The position numbers were made by a program, and so were the translations under genes. Below the pieces are notes generated by a model. The model saw only the letters and a list, made by a program, of their open reading frames with translations, was not told where the DNA came from and made no database searches. Of a stretch of 64,000 nucleotides of DNA, positions 9,953-22,200 are shown one piece after another. The DNA is from Sycon ciliatum (Eukaryota; Porifera; Calcarea; Leucosolenida; Sycettidae): positions 19,089,333-19,153,332 of the forward strand of contig NC_088654.1 in the NCBI RefSeq assembly GCF_964019385.1, in the 5' to 3' direction. How positions within the stretch are numbered: position 1 is the first letter of the stretch; the number at the start of each line of letters is the position of its first letter.

Positions 9953-10730
9953 CAAGAGTAGATAAACAAGAGTGTGCAACTCGCGGATGGGTTGGCCCAC
10001 GGCGGAATTTTTTGTTGACGTAATCTTTTCGACGACGCACGCGCTGCGAGCCTTTTGGAGAGTTTTCCCTCGTGCACTTGGCTGGGCTTTACACTACAAG
10101 TACAAGCTACAAGGTCGGTGCCCAGCACGTGCTCTCACACTGCTCTGCGGCAGAATCCGCGTTTCTCTGAAAAAAAGGTGACGTCAACAAAAAATTCCGC
10201 CGTGGGCTGCATACTGGCCAACCCTCCCGTTTTTCCCAGGAAAATCCCGGAAAATCAAAACTCCTCCCGGGGTCCAGGGGATTTCAAGCAAACTCCCGGA
10301 AAAACCAAAGTTTTGTGTGATACAGGATTTTCCTGAAAACTCCATGGTTTCTCCCCGAATGTCCCGGTTTTTTGAACTTTTTTCAAAGGTATGTACGGTG
10401 CTCATTCGCACTTCGAACTGTGCACAGCACTTTGAAGACCTGACAATGCAAGATCTGCACTGACAAAGTGACAGGCGGGCGCCGACTGATCACTGCACTA
10501 CAGCCTAGTACAGGGTCGATCTGTGCTGTACGCACAGCTGCAGAGTCGAACGTTTTTTGGCGGGAAAAGCTCTTTTTCACTTGTTTTGTGCCATCCAGGG
10601 ATTTTGAGAGAAATCCAGGGATTCTGCATGTCTTGTCAAGGGATTGAGATTGTGGTGGTTGGTCAGTATGGGGCTGCAGATTGTGCAGGAGAGATCCAGA
10701 GTTGCACACTCTTGTTTATCTACTCTTGAT
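9953..10730. mobile_element. TIR element (778 bp) with second internal inverted repeat
   Basis: Outer inverted repeats share TCAAGAGTAGATAAACAAGA and continue to GTGTGCAACTC (9953-9984 and 10697-10730). Inside, GCCCACGGCGGAATTTTTTG at 9995 is inverted at 10207. The same outer and inner pair, diverged, forms the 256-bp element at 35943-36198, so this is one family. TA follows the right end and the left flank is mutated. The element between has no coding frame. Confidence 0.6.
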
Positions 10731-10737
10731 AATATTA

Positions 10738-11134
10738 GGCCAAGTAAAAAAAAAAGCTAGATGATCGTCCCCGTCCGCCCCAGTTTTTGTCAGCGCCCCA
10801 AGAAATATTTTATTTTTTAAATCGTGAGTTTTTGCCGAAATCGTTGGTTTTTTACCGATCGCGGATGCAGGAAACATGTGCACGCTTTGTTTTATACTTT
10901 CTTTACTATATGGACCACATACTACTAGTATATCACAACGTCAGTATCGATCTGCTGAAGAAAGAAAAAGAAAAAAAGAAAAAAAAAGAAAAAAAGAGAA
11001 AAAAACCTTGATGTTGTTGTGTACACTGTGTGCATGAGAGGGTAAAAAGTAAAAAAATAAAAATAAAATCCTCCCGCCCTCCCCGATTTTTCCAAAAAAA
11101 AGGACGATCATCTAGTAATTTTTTTTACTCGGCC
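10738..11134. mobile_element. PIF/Harbinger-type MITE, TTA target-site duplication
   Basis: Inverted ends GGCC(A/G)AGTAAAAAAA...CTAGATGATCGTCC face each other (10738-10780 and 11100-11134) and are flanked by TTA at 10735-10737 and 11135-11137. A 3-bp TTA/TAA duplication is typical of PIF/Harbinger. The interior is A-rich and non-coding. Confidence 0.7.
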
Positions 11135-11137
11135 TTA

Positions 11138-12128
11138 TGTGGAGCCTTTTGGCCTTGGCAGAGATTATTTGTGCAAGAGCGTTTTTTTTTTTTTTTTTTT
11201 TTTTTGGTGCCATGCATACCGAATTTATCCTTACACCGAAAGGTCAGGGGTTGGCTTTTACCGAAATTTTACAACACCGAAAATAAGGTGATATACAGTA
11301 TAGGCAAGCAACCAAATGAAGCACCATCAGGTAAAGGCAAGCGCGTTATTGTTGTGCATACTGGTGGACGGGACGGATTCGTGAAAAACTGCGCCGATGT
11401 GTTCGTGAGTCACCACCACTTTCCGCATTCATTCGGGAGCATATTGGACTTAGAGTAAACAAATAAAATAATAATAATAATAATTTTCACTCACAAAGCA
11501 ACTGTTCAGTACATGGGGTAGTGGTCTACCAGAGCAATCACACTCACCACCGTGGTGGTTTTCCAGAAATGAGTAGAAGCAAAAACCACACTCGCAGCCA
11601 CATATTTAAAAAAAAGCCGAAAACATCTAAATCAATCAAAGAACCGCCAGCAAGCGGGAGAAAGGATCGCAAAATCAAGTGAAAACAACGGCATGGCCAG
11701 TGCCAGTGGTGAGCATGGGTGACTGGGCAGCAGGGGAGCGCCTGAAAAACAATGACTCCCTACATTCCTAGCCGCGACCGCTCAACCGGGCTAGAGGAAA
11801 AACACGCCTTTCGGCCAAAAAACCTTTCTAATTCATTAATTCCTGCCCCGCTGCCGGTCAAACCCAACAATAGAGACGACAAGAAATTGTATGCAATAAT
11901 CATAACCATAAGCCACACACATCGGCATAGAATATCAAGAAGAACAGCGGAAGACCCCCATGACACCAGGGTGGGTGGGCAACTTCAACTACCACGAGGA
12001 AAAAAACCACGATGGCAGGTTCAACGGAGTTGCGCAGAACAAGAGCAAATGCATGAAAATATTTTGTGAGTGAAGAATACGTTTTTTGCACTCTTTCGCT
12101 CCGCTCAGCCGTGAAAAAAATAAATAAA
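11138..12128. other. Intergenic, no supported gene
   Basis: A poly-T run lies at about 11181-11205 and (AAT)n at 11465-11482. A short inverted pair (TTTTCACTCACAAA near 11485 and its complement near 12062) could be the ends of another small element. The frames on either strand lack any recognisable domain. Confidence 0.3.
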
Positions 12129-12341
12129 TAAAGGAGTTCAGTGAAGCGGAATATACTGTTCTTGGTCAGCAGAGGTTGGATGGCTGTGTGGGGTGGGTTG
12201 ACATGGGACTCAAGGCAGAGATGAGCTGTTCAGAACACCTCCACCATTGTGCTCCGTAAGCAGACGGACTTCAGATGAGACTCTTCCCTGCAGCGTCGGG
12301 CGGGCAAAGGTCCATTCCACTTCAGCGGTTGATATGGGACT
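12129..12341 (-). pseudogene. Decayed tail of the fourth 543-bp repeat unit
   Basis: It continues the repeat frame past the stop: SPISTAEVEW, then a variant of the HGRVRSED block, then a second stop. The Trp codon found in the intact units (ISAWSPIST) is TGA here. The unit is therefore truncated by a nonsense change and then diverges. Confidence 0.6.
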
Positions 12342-14531
12342 TCAGGCAGAGATGATCTGTTCGGCATCACAGCGCTGGGCTTCATGGAGAAGTTCAGACA
12401 GCTGACCGGCTTCCCACATGTCCATCCGCCAAGTCAGAAGGCGATGGATGTCCTTCTCCTTGCGGATCATTGTGTTGCGCTGCAAGACCAAAGCTGCGAA
12501 GATGAATTCTCTCTCGGATGATTGGCGCTTGGAATTGCTTCGTTCGATTTCGTCGGCCAGGATGTTACAGAATCTTAAGCCAACATTTCCATCAGGAATC
12601 TCATACTGCTCGCCCCTGAGAGCTCCTGTCTTCCACCACAACGAGCGAATGTCTGAGTTTGGCCCAACTTCGCTTTTGACCAAGGGAGCCCTGTGCGCCT
12701 CTTGGAATTGGGCAGGGGGATAAGCAGACTTCCACAAGGATCCTGTCTTTCCTTGTGCCCCATCAGCAGGGTCCAACACACCTCCACCATTGCTTTCCGT
12801 AAGCGGACAATCTTCAGATCGGACTCTTCCATGCAGCGTCGGGAGGGCAAAGATCTGTTCAAATTCAGCGGTTGATATGGGACTCCAGGCAGAGATAATC
12901 TGTTCGGCATCACAACGCTGGGCTTCATGGAGAAGTTCAGACAGCTGACCGGCTTCCCACATGTCCATCCGCCGAGTCAGAAGGCGATGGATGTCCTTCT
13001 CCTTGCGGATCATTGTGTTGCGCTGCAAGACCAAAGCTGCGAAGATGAATTCTCTCTCGGATGATTGGCGCTTGGAATTGCTTCGTTCGATTTCGTCGGC
13101 CAGGATGTTACAGAATCTTAAGCCAACATTTCCATCAGGAATCTCATACTGCTCGCCCCTGAGAGCTCCTGTCTTCCACCACAACGAGCGAATGTCTGAG
13201 TTTGGCCCAACTTCGCTTTTGACCAAGGGAGCCCTGTGCGCCTCTTGGAATTGGGCAGGGGGATAAGCAGACTTCCACAAGGATCCTGTCTTTCCTTGTG
13301 CCCCATCAGCAGGGTCCAACACACCTCCACCATTGCTTTCCGTAAGCGGACAATCTTCAGATCGGACTCTTCCATGCAGCGTCGGGAGGGCAAAGATCTG
13401 TTCAAATTCAGCGGTTGATATGGGACTCCAGGCAGAGATAATCTGTTCGGCATCACAACGCTGGGCTTCATGGAGAAGTTCAGACAGCTGACCGGCTTCC
13501 CACATGTCCATCCGCCGAGTCAGAAGGCGATGGATGTCCTTCTCCTTGCGGATCATTGTGTTGCGCTGCAAGACCAAAGCTGCGAAGATGAATTCTCTCT
13601 CGGATGATTGGCGCTTGGAATTGCTTCGTTCGATTTCGTCGGCCAGGATGTTACAGAATCTTAAGCCAACATTTCCATCAGGAATCTCATACTGCTCGCC
13701 CCTGAGAGCTCCTGTCTTCCACCACAACGAGCGAATGTCTGAGTTTGGCCCACCTTCACTTTTGACCAAGGGAGCCCTGTGCGCCTCTTGGAATTGGGCA
13801 GGGGGATAAGCAGACTTCCACAAGGGTCCTGTCTTTCCTTGTGCCCCATCAGCAGGGTCAAACACACCTCCACCATTGCTTTCCGTAAGCGGACAATCTT
13901 CAGATCGGACTCTTCCATGCAGCGTCGGGAGGGCAAAGATCTGTTCAAATTCAGCGGTTGATATGGGACTCCAGGCAGAGATAATCTGTTCGGCATCACA
14001 GCGCTGGGCTTCATGGAGAAGTTCAGACAGCTGACCGGCTTCCCACATGTCCATCCGCCGAGTCAGAAGGCGACGGATGTCCTTCGCCTTGTGGATCATT
14101 TTGTTGCGCTGAAGGACCAAAGCTGCGAAGATGAATTCTCTCTCTCTCTCGGATGATTGGCGCTTGGAATTGCATCGTTCGATTTCGTCGGCCAGGATGT
14201 TACTGAATCTTAAGCCAACATTTCCATCAGGAATCTCATACTGCTCGCCCCTGAGAGCTCCTGTCTTCCACCACAACGAGCGAATGTCTGAGTTTGGTCC
14301 ACCTTCGTTGGATAAAGTGGTGGTCAACGAGGAGGACACGGCTTGAGAGGAGCTTTCAGTGCGACTCTGCTGGTTGCTGCACCGGCCGTTAGCACTGAGC
14401 ACACGTCCCTGACAACTGCGTCCGAGGCTAACACAGGAACATTTCGTACACGTTCCGTGTTTGTTGCAGGCACAGCCCTTCACTTGATCTCGCTTTCTCA
14501 TTCTCCGTCTGGCGTAGGTTCGATCAGCCAT
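12342..14531 (-). CDS. Cys-rich protein with four in-frame 181-residue tandem modules
   Basis: The 729-codon frame starts at an ATG. Residues 1-75 hold a basic N-terminus and a Cys cluster (GCACNKHGTCTKCSC, then C..C) that looks like a small zinc-binding domain. From about residue 76 a module repeats four times with a genomic period of exactly 543 bp (first unit 6 bp longer). Each module contains SLWWKTGALRGEQYEIPDGN, SEREFIFAALVLQRN, DIRRLLTRRMDMWEAG and EAQRCD. I associate this WW..L.G..Y..P.G / LQR..M..K..DIRRLL..RM..W signature with the N-terminal region of reverse-transcriptase ORFs in early animals, from memory and not checked. Units 2 and 3 are almost identical in nucleotide sequence, so the amplification is recent. 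No RT follows. It is either a LINE-derived fragment with internal amplification or an expressed repeat protein. Confidence 0.5.
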   Translation of the reverse strand: MADRTYARRRMRKRDQVKGCACNKHGTCTKCSCVSLGRSCQGRVLSANGRCSNQQSRTESSSQAVSSSLTTTLSNEGGPNSDIRSLWWKTGALRGEQYEIPDGNVGLRFSNILADEIERCNSKRQSSEREREFIFAALVLQRNKMIHKAKDIRRLLTRRMDMWEAGQLSELLHEAQRCDAEQIISAWSPISTAEFEQIFALPTLHGRVRSEDCPLTESNGGGVFDPADGAQGKTGPLWKSAYPPAQFQEAHRAPLVKSEGGPNSDIRSLWWKTGALRGEQYEIPDGNVGLRFCNILADEIERSNSKRQSSEREFIFAALVLQRNTMIRKEKDIHRLLTRRMDMWEAGQLSELLHEAQRCDAEQIISAWSPISTAEFEQIFALPTLHGRVRSEDCPLTESNGGGVLDPADGAQGKTGSLWKSAYPPAQFQEAHRAPLVKSEVGPNSDIRSLWWKTGALRGEQYEIPDGNVGLRFCNILADEIERSNSKRQSSEREFIFAALVLQRNTMIRKEKDIHRLLTRRMDMWEAGQLSELLHEAQRCDAEQIISAWSPISTAEFEQIFALPTLHGRVRSEDCPLTESNGGGVLDPADGAQGKTGSLWKSAYPPAQFQEAHRAPLVKSEVGPNSDIRSLWWKTGALRGEQYEIPDGNVGLRFCNILADEIERSNSKRQSSEREFIFAALVLQRNTMIRKEKDIHRLLTWRMDMWEAGQLSELLHEAQRCDAEQIISA

Positions 14532-15238
14532 CTTACTATACTATACTGTTACCAGTGTTGCAGCTTATACTTAGTATAGCAACAACCTAACTTCTATGTT
14601 ACTTGCTCGCTTGAGATTCGAAAACCCCACTATACGACTAGTCACTGGAAGACTCTATCACCATGATCACGGGAGAAGTAAAATTTGCTTCCGCTCTCTG
14701 CAGAATCTGAGCAGTCTGGCCACGATAGATCAGTTGGCCTTTGCCTTAGGCTTAGGCTTAGCTGTTTTACTTCTACACCCAGGAGCTGAGCAGTGAGTGA
14801 CTAGGCGCTAGGCTCCCACCCTGGTCTACACGTAGGTACTGGGTCTACCGTACGTAAGCCTACGCATGTAACGTAACCAGTGCAGTAAAATGGCCGACAA
14901 GTACAAGTGCTGGTTATTATTGGCCAGCGTGGCCGCGTGGGCCACACGTAAACCCATTACACATGATTGTAGGTAGACGATGACTTAATAATACTAATAA
15001 TACTCAATACAATAGTTAGGATACTAGATAGGCTAGTTATTGAGAGACTAGTAGTAGTAGTAGTATAGTACTCAGTAATCCCAAGTGGTCTGAACATGTC
15101 CACGCAAGATAAGGACGCTACGTGTGCTAGCTCTGCACTTGACAAGCGATGAGTCACGCACAGCCCACGTAACCATGGTAAACACGTCACGTACGTAGGT
15201 ACTAGTAGTAGTAGGTGAGGTGATGAGTCTGAGCATAC
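14532..15238. other. Intergenic, no supported gene
   Basis: The sequence is rich in CTAG and GTAC tetranucleotides. A TTAGGC triplet repeat at about 14749-14765 is too short to mean anything. No gene is seen. Confidence 0.35.
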
Positions 15239-15832
15239 TGTTACTTTTCCTCAGCGCCCAGGTCAACACACTTTCGTCAACACCGGGTTTCCGCACACAA
15301 TCGAATCACAGTTCAGTTTTACTCCACTCCGGAGAACACAATTATTCAGACCAATGGAACATAGGAAAATCACAACAGCTACAAACTAACTACTTGTAGA
15401 ATCTAGAGCTCAGGTCCAACACAACAAGAACCAAAACATTACCACGCGGCCAGCAACATGTGCATGCGAACAACTCACAGAACAAAAGGCACATGCTTCC
15501 AAAACCAATACACACTCCGGCCCGGCCGGCCCGTGTCGCATATGCCAGCGATACATGCATAAAAGGAAGTACAGTGAGAAGGAAGTAACGCAGGTCACAT
15601 GAAAGCGCGTAGCATTCCCACGTGTAAGCTAACACGCACCACAAATCACATATCACAGACACAGGGCCTAGGGCACAACTGCAACTGTGCACTACGCACA
15701 CATTCAAATACAGCTGTAGACACGCACTGCATAAATCTACAAGTACTCGTACAAACTGTGCAGGTCAGCGACACCTGCAGCATCTGCTGGAACAATGGCA
15801 CAAGGGAGTACTAAGAGTGAGAAAACGTAACA
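15239..15832 (-). repeat. 3' LTR of the BEL/Pao element (594 bp)
   Basis: Starts TGTTAC and ends GTAACA in plus orientation. It is identical to 22624-23220 apart from a 3-bp deletion at about 15421. Confidence 0.92.
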
Positions 15833-15843
15833 TTCCCTCCCTC
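15833..15843 (-). promoter_or_regulatory. Polypurine tract next to the 3' LTR
   Basis: Read on the minus strand this is GAGGGAGGGAA directly before TGTTAC, the expected site of plus-strand priming. Confidence 0.7.
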
Positions 15844-15957
15844 ATGAGCGAACGTGGGAAAACTGAGCGAATCTAATGCCTATACGCTATTGGGCAAAAC
15901 CGTAACTTGATACACAGCATTAACAACGGCGAGCATGCCAGTTAATGTCACTCATTA

Positions 15958-16296
15958 GACACCCTTAGCAAACAACGGTAACGCTATTTTTTACGGTACT
16001 CGTACCTTGATCACCCAAATAGCGTTGAAGCTGCAGCGTATAAACGTTATGTGGGCTGATTTATCGTTGTGACCAACGGTACGTGTTTTGGCCAAATACT
16101 GCATAGTCCGTACGCATTTCACCTTGTATCGCGTATATGGTGACAACAATGGTTGTACCGCGCGAAATCAAAGCTATTCTCGTGGCAACAGCGTACTAAA
16201 AATAGCGTGCATCTTGCTAAAGGTCGAACCCAAATCACGGTATTTTCCCCCTTACGGTAATACCGTTGCAACATAACGTTGTTTGCTAAGGGTGTC
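15958..16296. mobile_element. Mariner-like MITE (TA TSD) inserted at the 3' end of the BEL ORF
   Basis: Inverted ends GACACCCTTAGCAAACAACG lie at 15958 and, inverted, end at 16296, with TA on each side (15956-15957 and 16297-16298). The 339-bp interior is non-coding. The Gag-Pol stop codon (TAG, 16286-16288) lies inside this MITE's terminal repeat. Removing the MITE would give a stop within two codons, so the protein end is barely changed. Confidence 0.8.
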
Positions 16297-19200
16297 TATT
16301 GAGATCACTTAGCCGGACTTCGGCAGAGGCTGGGAGAGTCACCTTGACTGCCGACGGTTCCACATCTAGGGGCACCAAGCGGTGGACGCTGCGCTTGTAC
16401 ACCTTCCCTTTGACCTTCACGTCCACTACGCGCACCTTCCCGTCCTTTCCAGGATACGTAGCGACCACTCGACCAAGCGGCCACTGAGTCCTTGGGAGCG
16501 ATTCGTCCAGCATCATCAGGATTTTGCCGACTGTAACCGATGCACTATCACGGTGCCACTTCGTCTCCAAATTGGCTCGAGCAACAATCTCGCGGAGCCA
16601 CCTCTTCCAAATGCGCTTCATCAGATCCTGAAGCAACTGCCAGCGACGATGCAGACCCCCCTCCGGGGTTGCTTCCAACGCTGTTGCAACTCTCGAATGG
16701 CCAACCAAGAAATGCAAAGGCGTTAGCGGCTCCAGGTCTTCACTTTCCTCCGAAAGCGTTGTCAATGGCCGCGAGTTGATGAGAGCCTCGGCCTGCACCA
16801 ATACTGTCTGGAGCTCTTCTTCAGTTAAATCAGCCTTGTACAGCACAGTCTGGAGAACTTGCTTCATGGAGCGCACGATCCGTTCGAACACGCCGCCGAA
16901 ATGAGGAGAACGAGGCGGATTGAATTTCCACTCAATCCCTTGGCCTGCATACTCCGATGTGAGGTCGGCATGGTCAAGCTGGGCGACTGCCTCCCTCAGC
17001 TCTCGCTCTGTCGCAACAAAATTGCTTCCATTATCAGTAAGCAACATCTCGGGTGTGCCGCGACGCTTGCAGAATCGCGTCAGGGCCATCTTGAAGCCAG
17101 TCGTGTCGAGAGAGGTAACCAGCTCCAAGTGACACGCTCGAGATTGCAAACACGTGAACACTGCCACATACCTCTTCTCTTGTGTACGTCCTCGACCTCT
17201 CTTCACTAGAAATGGTCCGGCGAAGTCCACAGCGGTGCGGGCGAATGCCAGAAGTGGTCCTTGCGTGCGGAGGTCTGGGAGAGGACCCATCCTGGGAGTG
17301 GCTGGTTTGCGCCACACCTTCTGACATCCCACGCAGTGGTGCCGATGTGACTTCACCATTTGCTTGCCCTTCACAAGCCAGTAGTGATCGGCGAGATTGG
17401 ACAGGATGTGATTCGTGCCAATGCTGTGTCGGCATCGCTCATCCTCTCTCCGAATGATCAGCTCTGTCACTCGGTGTCGAGGTGGTAGAATAATTGGCGA
17501 TCGAAACTCAGATGCCAAGTGGTAAGCCGTACGCAGTCTCCCACTAACTCTTAATACGGGGTATCCACTCTGTTCGTCGATGCGCGGTTGCAACTTGAGA
17601 AGAGGGGCGCTGCTTGGCAACTCCTTCCCTTTTCTCAGCGTGCTCGTCACTTCACCATAGCTCTCATCTTGCGCACGCATGATCCAATAGTGCTCCGCTC
17701 TTTCAAACTCAGCTGGTGAGAGCTCGGGCACGGCAACCTCCTTGCTGTTCTTGATTGCAATCTTCACACGGGCGTCGCTGAGCGTTAGCTGTGGCAGTCG
17801 GCTCTTGCGGCGATTGTGTATGGCACGCATGCACCAAGCCGTGACCCGCACAAGACGGCTCCACGAGGAATAGTTGTTTGGACTTAGCCGCAACGGTGGT
17901 GACATCATTGCCGTCATCGTGATTTCAGGAGTCTTGAGCATTTGTGGTAGCTCCTTCGGCACAGCTATCCTGCGATCTGGCCATTCGCTCTGTTGCTGTG
18001 CCAGAAACGATGGTCCATGCCACCACCTGCTCTCCTCTGCCAGCTGTGTGACTGTCATCCCACGGGTGGGAAGATCAGCTGGATTTCTGACTCCGGGAAC
18101 ATGACGCCAGTTCCGTGCCATAGACTGCTGTTGGATCTCCGATATCCGGTTGCCGACTTCCAGCTTGAACTTTCGGCTGGGTGATCGAATCCAATACTGG
18201 ACATTCATGGAATCGCTCCAGTAGTGGCTGTCGGCTGCTCTCACACCAAGAGCTTCGCTAACGTACGTCCCAAGACGCACACCCAGGACCGCTCCCTGCA
18301 GCTCTAGCATCGGAATGGATCGACGCTTGATCGGTGCTGGTCTTGCCTTGGCCATCACCAGGGTAACCTTCGCTGTACCATCTGGTCGCTCTGCTCGGAC
18401 GTATGACGCAGCGGCGTAGGCCCGTTCTGATGCGTCGGTGAACGTGTGCACACTCAGACCCATCGACGTTGTGCTATCTTGAAAACAGCGATCAATGCGT
18501 AGCTGTGTAAGCTTAGGCATCTCAGCAAACCATTCTTGCCAAGCTACCGCCGTCTCTTCAGGCAGTGGGTCGTCCCAGCCGAGCCCCGCAAGACATAGTT
18601 CCTGGAACAACAACTTGCTCCTGATGGTGAATGGTGCTAGTTGCCCTCTGGGGTCAAACAGTGATGCCATGCGACTGAGGACGGTGCGCTTCGTGCACGC
18701 AGCGGATGTGGGTTCCTGATAGTGAAACGTGAAATAATCTTCGCTGACCATCCACGTTACGCCCAGTGCCTTTTGTGAGGGCTGTCCAGACGACTCTTGT
18801 GCCGTTATGGACTTAGACGTGGCCGGCGCGCGGTGCTCCGGTGGAATTGATTCCATCACTGCTTCACTGTTGCTCAACCACTTCCGGAGATGGAAGCCGC
18901 CTTTCTTCAGGAGGTCTTGTAGCTGAGACCGAAGACGCATTGCTTTCTGGTCGTCAGGCAAGGACTTCAACATGTCGTCGACGTAGAATGCCTTGCGAAC
19001 TGTGTCACTGACTGCTGGGTCGTAGTTCGCTCCGAAACGCTCGGCCGTCTCCAGCAAAGCTCTGCCTGCTAGGTATGGCGATGCACGGATGCCAAACGCC
19101 AACCTGGTGAACTCATAGGCCTTGACTCCGTCCCCGGTCTTCCAAAGAAATCGGTGATATCTGCGATCCTCAGGCTGTAGTGATACCTGAAGGAACATCT

Positions 19201-22200
19201 CCGACACATCAGCAATCAGTGCCACAGGGTGCATGCAGAACCGGATCAGTACTGTGACGAGGTCATTCTGCAGTCGTGGCCCCGCGTACATGTGTTCATT
19301 GATGGACGTGCCGTTGAAGCGAGCTGCAGCATCAAACACAACACGGACCTTAGTTGTAGCCTTGTCTTCGCGGACTACTGCGAAGTGCGGCAGAAACCAT
19401 TGCTCACGGCCACATTGCTGGACTTGATCAGATGTCAGCTCCTGAATGTACGCCTTCTGTAGGTACTCCTCTAGCACCTTTGCATAGCGAATCTGAACGG
19501 TTGGTCTTCTCTCTAGAGACCTCAGTAGCGAACGCAGCCGATCCTCGGCCTGCACTCGGTTGCTCGTGATCTGAGGACGCGCTCCATTCTGCCAGGGAAT
19601 ACCGACAACGAATCGACCATCTGCGTACCCTAGCTGCTGTCGAGTCATTTCCTCAGCATGGCGTTCGTCAGGTGACAGGTAGCTCTCAGCAGACGGTTGC
19701 ATGCCGACCGCTTCCAAGTCCCAGAAGTTACGGACAAGCGAGTCGAGACCTGTCTGTGTTAGTTCCAGGGCATGATGGGTGTGCTGGACAGAGCTGTCTT
19801 GTATGGCTGAACCGAAACAGACCCATCCCAAGGGTGTGCGCCTTGCAATGGGCTCACCTGCCTTGCCAATCCGTTCTTCCTGTGCACTGTGCAGTGCTGC
19901 TGAATTTAGCCCGATTAGGATGTCGATGGCGCGTTGATTGCTTGCAGCAGGGAAATCAATGTCTGCTAGATGTGGCCACTGGTGACGCAGACGGCTCCAA
20001 TCAGCAACGTGCACGTCGCTTGTGATCTTTGGCAGCACATATGCCTCAACTTCTGATATCTCCTGGCTGTCATATTGATGAAGGGACAGAGACACCACCT
20101 CTCGCTCGCCTGAGAGAACTTGACCGCCTAGCACACCAACATGCACTGGCTTGCGCTCTCCTCGCAGCCGTAGTCGGTGTGCAAGCCTCTCTGTGACAAA
20201 GCTGCATGTTGATCCAGAGTCAAGAAGGACGTTGGCTGTGGCAGTCACTGTTCCATTTGCGACCCTCACCGGTATCGTCATGAATGAGGTCAAGCCGGCC
20301 TCGTCGTCATTGGCTGGCTGGGATTCGCTGTTCACATGGTGGCTAGCCTCTTTTCGCGTTGGTGGTGATGGTGTAAAACTGCCTTGTCGTTCACGGTGCA
20401 GTAAATGATGATGCTTGCCTTGACACTCTCGGCACACCGCTGCCATGCAGTCTCGTGCCCAGTGCCCATTTCCCAGGCAGTTGACGCATAGCCGTAGGTT
20501 CCGGATCGTGTCATTTCTCTTTTGCACGGGCAGACTCTTGAATTCGCCACAATCTGCAATATGGTGTGCACCCTCGCACTTACCACAGGCATGGCTGTTG
20601 TCTGCATGCTGTCTTTGCTCTGAGGCAGCTTGCTCTTTTCTGGAGTTGCTGCGGCTGCTAGAAGCGACCAAGTTACGTTTCGGCCCAGGCTGTGATGAGT
20701 CGCTTGATCGTGGAGTCCCAGGACTGGAGATAAACGTGCGCTCCCTGACTCCATATTGCCTGCTGGGCAACGGCCGATTACTCTTGTTTTGGTGCTCCTT
20801 GGGCTGCAGTGATACTGGTGGGCGGTCTCCCAGGCCAATTCGTTCCTCAACACGCATCTGCTTCTGGACGTGTGTTATTAGGAATTGCGAGAATGCCTGT
20901 ATATCACAGCTGGAATCATCATAACGATCGAAGTAGCGTGCCAGGAGCCGTCGAGGAATCTTCCGGGTTAGCGCCAGGTATAACTCTCTGCCTGGCTGCA
21001 CCTGGACTGCTTCCATGTTAAGCAGGGTATTGCGGAGCCGAATGGCGAACTTTTTCAGCTGGCTGACGTCACGCTCATTGGTCAAGACTGGCCACTCCAT
21101 GAGCTCTCTTTCCTGGTTGTTCAGCTCTCGGTCTTGGCCACCGTACCAGCGTTCCAACTCGGCCATGATTGCTTTATATGCGCCAGGTCCATCCAAGACA
21201 TCAGCAATCAGCTCCTCTGCAGAACCATCAGCAAGGGCCTCCCTCAGATGCGCAAGCTTGTGGTTCTCCGACATCGCGTAACTGTCGTCAATCAGCCGAA
21301 GGAAACGCTGCCGCCACTTCAGGTAGCTTTTCACCTTCCCATCAAACTTGGGCAGCTCTAACGCCTTCAGGTGACTGGTAACAGCATAAGGCGAGTTCCA
21401 TGGCATGAATCCAGGCGATGCCATCTGGTGTCCAGGCAGTGCCAGCTGAGGTCCAGGCAACAGTGTTTGCTTCGCTGGTTGGAATGGCACTGCTCCAGGG
21501 TTGAGTGAGAGTGTCTCAGTCATGGCACTGCACAGTGAAGCTGCTTGCTCGGCTTTGTCCTTGTTTTTCTGTCGTTTTTCTGATTTTTTCTTCTTCGGAG
21601 TCATCAGTCTTCTCGGTGCAGCGGGGCTTGGCTGGGCCTGTCCACTTGCTTCCAGCAGCATTGGACGCACGGCGCTACCAAGCACATGGACTTGCTGCAG
21701 CTGCTGCTGCCGTGACGGCTGTGACGGCGGCTGCTGTTGCTGCTGTGACGGCGGCTGCTGCTGCTGCATATGTACTGGCTGGGTAGTGCAGGCAGCTCCG
21801 CCTCTGGACGCAACTCCTGCGTTGGCCAGAGCACATGTACCAACACGCCTGGAAGCAGGCCCATAGTGACTAACAGTACTACTATCAGTGTGGCTGTTAT
21901 CACTTTCACCACTACTGGCGTTAGTTGTAGTTCCAGTAGTTGTAGAGTCACCAGCAGTGTCACTACTTGAGGCGCTACTGGATGACACATAGTGGTCTGA
22001 CTCTTCAGACACACCGTCAACGACGTCCGGGACATTCTGCGATAGCTGAGCAGCTGCTGTTCCTGCTACCAGTGTATTCACATTTTCAACACTGGTGCGC
22101 GCGAGTGGTAACGGGGGATCAGTCGTAAACCTACTACCGGTAACTGCACTGTCCGACTCCGCTCGTGGTGGCATACAAGATCGCAGAGTCGCACTTGCGC

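Noticed and set aside
12418..13961. Triplicated plus frames (101 and 60 codons) at 543-bp spacing
   Set aside because: Antisense shadows of the tandem-module gene.
14749..14765. TTAGGC repeats suggesting telomeric sequence
   Set aside because: Fewer than three units within unique sequence; nothing else telomere-like nearby.
20332..20924. Alternative frames of 159-173 codons on both strands within the BEL element
   Set aside because: They overlap the continuous Gag-Pol frame and lack motifs.
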